Positions 57,662 to 64,000 of a stretch of DNA of 64,000 bases are shown piece after piece. Origin of the DNA: Bacteroidales bacterium (GTDB lineage Bacteria; Bacteroidota; Bacteroidia; Bacteroidales; JAADJA01); assembly GCA_021740645.1 (NCBI GenBank), contig JAIOZL010000025.1, positions 1 through 64,000 on the forward strand. The letters are read 5' to 3'. Each line of letters begins with the position of its first letter. Within the stretch, counting starts at the first letter, position 1. A model generated the notes under the pieces. That model ran no database searches, was not told the origin of the DNA, and saw nothing but the letters and a program-made list of their open reading frames with translations. The translations under genes were made by a program, and so were the position numbers.

Positions 57662-57728
57662 GGATTGATGTTTATAATTCGGTGATAAAAATAAAATTTT
57701 TCTACGTACGGATAAACATATACTTTTA

Positions 57729-57736
57729 TAGCTTTG
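57729..57736 (+). promoter_or_regulatory. -7 promoter element TAGCTTTG
   Basis: It matches TAnnTTTG 26 bases before the ATG at 57763 and excludes the longer start at 57655. Confidence 0.5.
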
Positions 57737-57762
57737 TAAAATTATTATTCGAATTCAATTTG

Positions 57763-59166
57763 ATGGAATTTTATAACGAACATGAGGATCAGGAATTATT
57801 AAAATCGCTCTTAAGCAGATTCGACAGTATGCTGCAGCAGGGCGATTATTATTTCTTTGATGTAGAAGAATTTGAGTTAGTCATCGACCATTACCTATTC
57901 AATAGTCAGTTCGATAAATCAGACATAGCTATAAAATATGCCCTGGAACAACATCCCGGGAGTTCGGCTTTTTTGCTTAAAAAGGCGCAGTTACTGGTTT
58001 CTACCAATAAAATCAATATTGCCCTTGATCTTTTGTCACAGGTAGAAGAACTTGAACCTGAGAACCCCGAAGTGTTTATGACAAAAGCTGGTATATACAG
58101 CCACCTGAAACGCTACGAAAAAGCGATAGAAGAGTATAATAAAGCAGCGAAGGATGCGGAAGACCTGGAAGAAGTATATACCAATATCGCCTTTGAATAC
58201 GAAAATCTGGGGAATTACAACAAAGCTATCGAGTATCTTATTAAGGTACTGGAGTTAAACCCGGAAAATGAGGCCGTAATTTATGAACTTTCGTTTTGCT
58301 TTGAAATATCTAATAAAACCGACGAGAGTATAAGCTATTTTGGACGTTTTCTGGATAACAATCCCTACTCTAAAGCGGCATGGTTTAACCTGGGAATTGC
58401 TTATAATAATGGTAACGATTTTCAAAAAGCAATTGACGCCTATGATTTTGCTATAGCCATTGACGATACTTTCTCTTCAGCTTATTTTAACAAGGCGAAC
58501 TCCTATGCTAATCTCGACTTGTACGAAAAAGCTATTGAAATATACCAGGAAACCTTTATTCATGAAGATCCTGAGGCAATGACCTATTTTTACATTGGCG
58601 AATGCTACGAAAAGCTTAAAAACAATACCAAAGCCCTTGAGAATTATAGGAAGGCGATAAAGATCGACCCATTGCTTTCTGATGCCTGGATAAGCATAGG
58701 GATGATCTATGAGGAGCAGGAAAAATACAAAGTGGCCGTAAACCATGTAAAAAGGGCTCTGGATATTGAACCCCTGAATGCTGATTTTTGGTATATTCTT
58801 GCGGATATATACCATCAGATAAAAAAATATGAGGATGCAGAAGAAGCCTTTTATAAAGTGACTGAACTGGATCCAAAAAATCCTGAAATCTGGCTGGATT
58901 ATTCCAGCTGCTTGAAGGACACAGCAGATATTTCAAGCAGCCTTAAAGCCATTGAGAAAGGAATTGAAATTCAGCCGGATAATGCTTCTTTCGTTTACAG
59001 AAAATTTGTTTACCTGATTAAAGCAGAAAAATTCAAAGAAGCCTATCAATTTCTTGAGGCTGGGCTGGTAATGGATTACGATAAACATGTCGAGATTTTT
59101 TCCTATGATAAAACGTTTCAGAACGATCTGGCATTGATGGAAATAATCGAATTGTATAAAAAATAA
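57763..59166 (+). CDS. Cytoplasmic TPR protein
   Basis: About 467 residues without a signal peptide. An acidic N-terminal part precedes roughly eleven TPR repeats such as AYTNIAFEYENLGNYNKAIEYLIKVLELNP-type units. The promoter element at 57729 fixes the start at the ATG at 57763. It is a probable protein-binding scaffold. The DUF368 gene follows after 58 bases on the same strand. Confidence 0.8.
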   Translation: MEFYNEHEDQELLKSLLSRFDSMLQQGDYYFFDVEEFELVIDHYLFNSQFDKSDIAIKYALEQHPGSSAFLLKKAQLLVSTNKINIALDLLSQVEELEPENPEVFMTKAGIYSHLKRYEKAIEEYNKAAKDAEDLEEVYTNIAFEYENLGNYNKAIEYLIKVLELNPENEAVIYELSFCFEISNKTDESISYFGRFLDNNPYSKAAWFNLGIAYNNGNDFQKAIDAYDFAIAIDDTFSSAYFNKANSYANLDLYEKAIEIYQETFIHEDPEAMTYFYIGECYEKLKNNTKALENYRKAIKIDPLLSDAWISIGMIYEEQEKYKVAVNHVKRALDIEPLNADFWYILADIYHQIKKYEDAEEAFYKVTELDPKNPEIWLDYSSCLKDTADISSSLKAIEKGIEIQPDNASFVYRKFVYLIKAEKFKEAYQFLEAGLVMDYDKHVEIFSYDKTFQNDLALMEIIELYKK

Positions 59167-59224
59167 AATCTGCTAACCATTGGACAGGTTCACCTTATTA
59201 TTTTATTAAAACTTCTATTCTATC

Positions 59225-60151
59225 ATGGTAAACTATGTTATTTTGGTGCTAAAGGGAATTGCCATGGGGGCTGCGAATGTTATCCCTGGGGTTTCAGGAG
59301 GCACCATGGCACTTATAACCGGAATATTCGAAAGATTAATCAACGCTATTAAAGCCTTCGACCTTAAGGCCATAAAACTCCTTGGCTCAATTAAGCTAAA
59401 AGAATTCGCACAAAAGACCGACCTCGCTTTTTTAGTTGCCGTATTTGCTGGAATCTTCATCGCAATTATTACCCTTGCACGACTTTTTGATTACCTCTTT
59501 ACCAATTACCCGGTTTATATATGGGCCTATTTTTTCGGTTTGGTTTTGGCCTCAGTGTTTTTCGTTGGAAAAACAATAACGAAATGGACCTTAAGCGTTG
59601 TGCTAACTTTTATTATCGGGTCGGCAGTTGCCATAGCCATTTCCGTATTGAACCCAGCCAAAGAAAACAGCAGCATGCTTTATTTGGTCCTTTGTGGAGT
59701 GGTAGCCATGTGCAGCATGATACTTCCGGGATTGTCAGGCTCATTCGTCTTGATTTTAATGGGCAACTACCAGCTGGTTATGATCCACTCAGTCAATAAT
59801 ATGGATTTACAAATCCTTATTCCGGTAGGCATTGGTGCGGTAGCCGGCATATTGGCTTTTTCACATATTTTATCATGGGTATTTAAAAAATATAGAAATC
59901 AGACCATTTCTCTGCTTACCGGATTTATACTTGGCTCTGTGAGTATACTTTGGCCCTGGCAACGGGTAATTTATCTAAAAGACGAAGCAGGTGAGCTGAT
60001 TTTTAAAAAGGGGGAAGCTATTGTGATGAAATACGAAAGGTTTATTCCGGATCAATTCAATTCCGAAGTCATTATTGCAATATTTATTGCCTTTGGCGGA
60101 ATACTTAGTATTTGGGCTATTGAAAAATTGGCTTCTGAAAAGTCAAGTTAA
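59225..60151 (+). CDS. DUF368 membrane protein, candidate polyprenyl-phosphate transporter
   Basis: 308 residues with about eight membrane segments. The family motif is GIAMGAANVIPGVSGGTMALITG near the start, and MILPGLSGSFVLILMGNY is the mirrored internal copy. DUF368 (PopT) proteins have been shown to recycle undecaprenyl phosphate across the inner membrane for cell wall and polysaccharide synthesis. It lies 6 bases before aroE. Confidence 0.88.
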   Translation: MVNYVILVLKGIAMGAANVIPGVSGGTMALITGIFERLINAIKAFDLKAIKLLGSIKLKEFAQKTDLAFLVAVFAGIFIAIITLARLFDYLFTNYPVYIWAYFFGLVLASVFFVGKTITKWTLSVVLTFIIGSAVAIAISVLNPAKENSSMLYLVLCGVVAMCSMILPGLSGSFVLILMGNYQLVMIHSVNNMDLQILIPVGIGAVAGILAFSHILSWVFKKYRNQTISLLTGFILGSVSILWPWQRVIYLKDEAGELIFKKGEAIVMKYERFIPDQFNSEVIIAIFIAFGGILSIWAIEKLASEKSS

Positions 60152-60157
60152 AATCTA

Positions 60158-60913
60158 ATGAGAACCTTTGGACTTATAGGGTACCCCTTAAAACACTCCT
60201 TTTCCAGGGAATATTTTTCAAAAAAATTTAAGGACACAAAGATCACAAATGCTGAATATTTCAACTATGAGATCAGTTCACCAACCCAAATCCATGATTT
60301 ATTAAAATCCAATCCACGTATTGTCGGACTAAATATTACCATCCCATACAAGGAGTACATCTTAACTATCATTGACGAACTTCATGAAGATGCACAAAAA
60401 ATAAGGGCTGTCAACTGTCTTAAGATTTCAGGAAAGGAGCCAACTCTCAGGATAAAAGGATTTAATACTGATGGGCCGGCATTTCTGAAATCCATCCAAC
60501 CACATTTAAATCCACAACACAAAAAAGCCCTAATACTGGGAAGCGGTGGAAGTTCAAAAGCGGTGGCCTGGGCACTTAAAAAACTTGGGATTGAGTATCT
60601 TTTCGTTTCCAGGAACCCTCATGATTGCAAGCACATAAGGTATCAGATAGTTCATAAAGAAATGCTTATGGAGCATCTTCTGATCATCAACACCACCCCT
60701 CTTGGGATGATGCCGGATATTGATAGGGCACCTGACCTGCCATGGGAGCACATCACACCCTATCACTTCTGTTACGACCTGGTATATAATCCTGAAGTAA
60801 CACGCTTTATGCAAAATGCAAAAGCCAGGGGTGCAGAGGTAAAAAATGGGCTGGAAATGCTGCACTTTCAAGCAGAATTATCCTGGAAAATCTGGAACGA
60901 CGATAGTCTGTAA
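60158..60913 (+). CDS. aroE: Shikimate dehydrogenase
   Basis: 251 residues. N-terminal substrate motif GLIGYPLKHSFSREYF, GLNITIPYKEYI with the catalytic Lys, and the NADP loop LILGSGGSSKAVAWAL. The end holds GLEMLHFQAELSWKIW. It reduces 3-dehydroshikimate to shikimate in aromatic amino acid synthesis. It is slightly short but complete. Confidence 0.94.
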   Translation: MRTFGLIGYPLKHSFSREYFSKKFKDTKITNAEYFNYEISSPTQIHDLLKSNPRIVGLNITIPYKEYILTIIDELHEDAQKIRAVNCLKISGKEPTLRIKGFNTDGPAFLKSIQPHLNPQHKKALILGSGGSSKAVAWALKKLGIEYLFVSRNPHDCKHIRYQIVHKEMLMEHLLIINTTPLGMMPDIDRAPDLPWEHITPYHFCYDLVYNPEVTRFMQNAKARGAEVKNGLEMLHFQAELSWKIWNDDSL

Positions 60914-60985
60914 TTTAGAAGAAGTTCAAATAATTGCTTTTTGGATTTTTATAACTTTATGCTCCCTATTTAAATACATAATAAT

Positions 60986-61438
60986 ATGGCCAGCTTAAAT
61001 TCTATACAGGATTTTTTATCCCAAAAGCACATTGCGGTTGCAGGCGTATCGCGCAAGAAACAAAAATTTGGGAATGCAATTTACAAAGAGCTTAAAAACA
61101 AAGGGTATACACTTTATCCCATAAATCCACATATGGATGAATATGATGGCACCCCTTGCTATCATTCCATTGATGATTTACCTGAAGAGGTATCTGGCAT
61201 TGTGATCAATACGAAAAATGAAGTTACACTCAAATTACTGGAACAAGCCAGGTCAAAAGGGATTAAGCACATTTGGCTGCAACAGGGATGTGCCAACAAA
61301 GATTCCCTAGCTGCAATTGAATCAAACGGATCAAACATCATTTCCAAACAATGCATTATGATGTTTGCTAACCCAGTTGGAGGGATTCATGGTTTTCACC
61401 GATGGATAAAAAAATCCTTCGGAAAATTTCCAAACTAA
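60986..61438 (+). CDS. CoA-binding protein
   Basis: 150 residues of the CoA_binding_2 Rossmann fold: HIAVAGVSRKKQKFGNAIYKELKNKGY at the nucleotide loop, YPINPHMDEYDG and IKHIWLQQGC. Such proteins bind CoA or a related nucleotide. It ends one base before the GTG-started next gene, so the two are co-translated. Confidence 0.85.
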   Translation: MASLNSIQDFLSQKHIAVAGVSRKKQKFGNAIYKELKNKGYTLYPINPHMDEYDGTPCYHSIDDLPEEVSGIVINTKNEVTLKLLEQARSKGIKHIWLQQGCANKDSLAAIESNGSNIISKQCIMMFANPVGGIHGFHRWIKKSFGKFPN

Positions 61439-61439
61439 G

Positions 61440-62435
61440 GTGGTTGAGGTCAACCATATTAACTGCCACCAGGCCGCTGAAATACTTAAAGGGATAAATA
61501 TCAGGCCTGACTTTTATAAAAGGAAGTTTTTAAATCTTGAAGCCGACAGGGAAACAAAACTCAGGATTTATCTTTTTTCTGCTGCGATTTGCCATCAAAC
61601 CCACACCCTTCATCATTCAGCCTTAAACCTGTGGGGATGGGATTACCTTGAGAAAGGTTTTATCCAAATGCTGGAAGAAAAATCCCAATTACTTTCCCCC
61701 GAATGGATCATCTCCACTGAGGTCCCTGCTGTCCGCAATCATCTGGCATCCTTTTACTCCCCTGATGGAACTCCAGCAAAATCTTCCCTCGATCGCCTTG
61801 ATGAGAGAACATCCATGCTGGTTGAGCTTTCGAAACATATGGTTGAGTATCATGCATCACATGTGTCCGATTTTATCGATCAATCGTGTGGCCTTTTGCT
61901 TCATAGGGAAAATGGATTATACCAACGACTCGGAAAATTCAAAGCATTCTGTGATCCTCAAAAAAAGAAAATCACATTTTTTTTAAAACTTGCCATGGAT
62001 GCCAGGGTGATCAAACTAAAGGATCCGCAAAACCTCATCCCCATAATGGACTATCATATGCAAAGAGTATTACTCCGTTTGGGTTGTATTGATTTCACTG
62101 ACAAAAATTATTTTAATCAATTAAGGAAACAGGAATCTTTAAAATCAGATGAGCCGGTCCGGTCGGCCAGCATAGAAGCTATCAAATTGATCGGAGAAGC
62201 TTCAGGACATGGAATTTTAAAAATGAACGATTTCTTTTGGCCGCTTGGTAGAAGTTGTTGCAACAAAACCACTTTATGCCATGACCAATCCTGTGCTAAG
62301 TCGCCCTGCACCTTTGAGCAGATGACGGAAATCCATTCCCATAAAAACTGTGTTTTTGAACAAATTTGTGAAGGAAGCAGAAATGATGAATACAGAGAAT
62401 TGTGGGAACCGATAGTGAACACGCACTACTATTAA
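61440..62435 (+). CDS. Unknown protein with C-terminal cysteine cluster (GTG start)
   Basis: 331 residues, helical, no signal peptide. The GTG at 61440, one base after the upstream stop, is the only sensible start. The middle has MDYHMQRVLLRLGCIDF, and residues 273-310 hold seven cysteines (273, 274, 280, 285, 290, 304, 310), suggesting a zinc site or iron-sulfur cluster. The layout faintly recalls helical DNA/nucleoside glycosylases with a cluster at the end, but the Cys spacing is not that of endonuclease III. I do not recognise the family. It converges on the LytTR gene; the two stop codons overlap. Confidence 0.7.
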   Translation: MVEVNHINCHQAAEILKGINIRPDFYKRKFLNLEADRETKLRIYLFSAAICHQTHTLHHSALNLWGWDYLEKGFIQMLEEKSQLLSPEWIISTEVPAVRNHLASFYSPDGTPAKSSLDRLDERTSMLVELSKHMVEYHASHVSDFIDQSCGLLLHRENGLYQRLGKFKAFCDPQKKKITFFLKLAMDARVIKLKDPQNLIPIMDYHMQRVLLRLGCIDFTDKNYFNQLRKQESLKSDEPVRSASIEAIKLIGEASGHGILKMNDFFWPLGRSCCNKTTLCHDQSCAKSPCTFEQMTEIHSHKNCVFEQICEGSRNDEYRELWEPIVNTHYY

Positions 62436-63172
62436 GCACTTTGCAGGGCCTTCATAAAATCTTCTTTTCTCCGGCGGGAAACTTCCAGCTCAGCCCCATT
62501 TTCCATCACCACAAATCCGCCTTCCCCCTTTTTGTATCGTTCGAGGTAAGCAAGATTGATAAGATGAGACTTATGAATTCTGAAAAAGTTAAAAGGGGTA
62601 AGCATTTCGTCATACTCTTTCAGGGTTTTTGAGACAATGATTTTTTTACCCTCTTTCAGGAAAAAGTTGGTATAGTTATTATCCGACTCGCAATGCATGA
62701 TATCCTTGATCTTCACAAAAATTATCCCGTCGAGTGTGGGCAGGGCAATCTTTTCAAAACTGTTTTTGTTGCTGAGCAACACCTCAAGTTTCTTATTGAG
62801 CTCTTCATACCTGTCATCGCCGGGGACTAATTTCGAACAGGCATCTACCAGTTTTTCAGGTTCCACAGGTTTTTGCAGGTAGTCAATTGCACTGAAACGA
62901 AATGCCTGAATAGCAAACTTATCATAGGCAGAAGCAAAGATCACTTTAAACTTAACATTACCAATTTTCTCCAGTAGGTCGAATCCGGTGCCATCGGGCA
63001 TTTGTACATCCAAAAAAACCAGGTCGGGATTCTCAGCTTTGATCAGAGCCACGCCATCAGCCACACAATTAGCCTCGCCTTTCACAAGAATTTCAGGGCA
63101 ATGTTTGGCCAGGAGATTTTTTAAAGCATTTCTGGCATTGCTTTCGTCATCGATGATTAGCGTATTATACAT
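62432..63172 (-). CDS. LytTR-type response regulator
   Basis: 246 residues. Receiver domain with LIIDDESNARN and the acceptor Asp in LVFLDVQMPDGTGF; Lys in DYLQKPV. A C-terminal LytTR DNA-binding domain follows (HCESDNNYTNFFL ... FFRIHKSHLINLAYLERYKKG). It should be phosphorylated by the adjacent LytS-like kinase and bind DNA. It lies 66 bases after the kinase gene. Confidence 0.93.
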   Translation of the reverse strand: MYNTLIIDDESNARNALKNLLAKHCPEILVKGEANCVADGVALIKAENPDLVFLDVQMPDGTGFDLLEKIGNVKFKVIFASAYDKFAIQAFRFSAIDYLQKPVEPEKLVDACSKLVPGDDRYEELNKKLEVLLSNKNSFEKIALPTLDGIIFVKIKDIMHCESDNNYTNFFLKEGKKIIVSKTLKEYDEMLTPFNFFRIHKSHLINLAYLERYKKGEGGFVVMENGAELEVSRRRKEDFMKALQSA

Positions 63173-63238
63173 ACCCGGTTATTTTTATACAAATGTAGGA
63201 AAAGGAATTTTTACATGATGAAAATGGAATTATAAATA

Positions 63239-64000
63239 TCATTCTTTCTCATAAGGAACTTTTAATTCAACCCTGGTGCCCAAAGCATTACCTGATTCAT
63301 CCTCCAGGTCAATAATCTGAAACAACACTTCTTCAGTGGTTTTTTCATTTAAAATTTCAAGCCTTTCTTTTGTAACCTGCATCCCCAACGATCGGTGGGG
63401 CTTAGCACTGCCGGCCTTAAGCTCCATGGCCTTCTTTCGACCTACTCCGTTATCTTCAACACTGCAATGCATCAATTCCCCGTTGATTTTAAACCCCACT
63501 TTTAATAAGCCTTTTTCCTTTTTCCCCGATAGGCCATGAAGAATAGCATTCTCTATAAAAGGCTGGATAAGCATAGGTGGAATGTAAGTAAACTCGGGAT
63601 CAATTTTTTTATCCACCTCTATTTCAAAATCAAATTTCCCATCAAACCTTAATTGTTCCAGCTCCATATTCAGTTGCAAGGTATTGATTTCGTCTTCTAA
63701 CGGGACAAAGGCTTTGCGTGAGTTCTCAAGAATATAGCGCATTAACCTGGCGAATTTCGATAAAAAGGATTGAGCCGAATCGGAATTATTATCGCTTATA
63801 AAACTGTTGATGGAGTTGAGGGAATTAAAGATAAAATGAGGATTCATCTGAGTTCTCAACAGGCGTTGCTCAATATCAATATTCTTTTTTTCCAACTCTA
63901 CCCTTGCTTGCTTTTGCTTGAGTTTGTAGCGGTTAAAAACCAGGTAAGCCATTATCAGAAGAATCAATATGCCTGAAAGAATATAATACAGCCTTGCTTG
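63239..64000 (-). CDS. LytS-like sensor histidine kinase, cut by window edge
   Basis: The frame is open to the window end, so the N-terminus lies outside. A membrane segment (GILILLIMAYLVFN) is followed by a coiled coil, then the His_kinase motif TQMNPHFIFNSLNSI with the acceptor His, and the ATPase part with IQPFIENAILHGLSG and CSVEDNGVGRK. It is the partner of the LytTR regulator downstream. The input signal cannot be seen. Confidence 0.9.
   Translation of the reverse strand, partial: QARLYYILSGILILLIMAYLVFNRYKLKQKQARVELEKKNIDIEQRLLRTQMNPHFIFNSLNSINSFISDNNSDSAQSFLSKFARLMRYILENSRKAFVPLEDEINTLQLNMELEQLRFDGKFDFEIEVDKKIDPEFTYIPPMLIQPFIENAILHGLSGKKEKGLLKVGFKINGELMHCSVEDNGVGRKKAMELKAGSAKPHRSLGMQVTKERLEILNEKTTEEVLFQIIDLEDESGNALGTRVELKVPYEKE

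Noticed and set aside
1..64000. CRISPR arrays, insertion sequences or prophage
   Set aside because: No regularly spaced direct repeats, transposase, integrase or phage structural genes were seen.

Overview
The window comes from a chromosome of the phylum Bacteroidota. Several signals support this. There are type IX secretion (T9SS) cargo proteins with type A and type B C-terminal sorting domains, a PorP/SprF-family protein, and a fused FeoA-FeoB transporter. At least twelve gene upstream regions carry the Bacteroidota -7 promoter element TAnnTTTG, and Shine-Dalgarno sequences are mostly weak. TGA is a normal stop here (for example the DUF5063 gene and znuC), so the genetic code is standard.

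Layout. 1-401 is non-coding, with a terminator-like hairpin and two inverted copies of a small palindromic repeat. 402-5306 (minus) is a surface-polysaccharide cassette: polysaccharide deacetylase, AAC(3)-type acetyltransferase, CoA-ester lyase, MaoC dehydratase, flippase. 5478-17689 holds hutI, envelope and secreted proteins, a GH31 glycosidase, and a TPR plus outer-membrane-barrel pair. 17701-25721 is iron and redox related: bacterioferritin, flavin reductase-rubredoxin, a hybrid histidine kinase that lacks its phospho-acceptor histidine, and FeoAB. 25724-33086 is core DNA maintenance: recA, a peroxiredoxin, nth, a sigma factor, uvrA. 33135-36003 is a Zur-like regulator with a zinc ABC importer. 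36112-45200 is envelope and T9SS material.

45387-52413 is the standout. A secreted T9SS-type gene has an in-frame TGA, with a SECIS-like hairpin directly after it. It is followed on the same strand by a selenocysteine tRNA (anticodon UCA), selA, selB, yedF and selD. The simplest reading is a secreted selenoprotein (Sec344 in a CxCxxU motif) encoded next to the complete selenocysteine synthesis and insertion machinery. I do not recognise this protein as a described selenoprotein family.

52500-57661 holds a YdeI-CDGSH fusion, a retropepsin/RimK/aspartoacylase-like operon and a GlmM-type mutase. 57763-62435 is a plus-strand run: TPR protein, DUF368 lipid-phosphate transporter candidate, aroE, CoA-binding protein and an unknown Cys-rich protein. 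The window ends in a LytTR regulator and its LytS-like kinase, which is cut by the window edge.

All function calls rest on motif and family recognition from the translated sequence. No database search or folding program was run.
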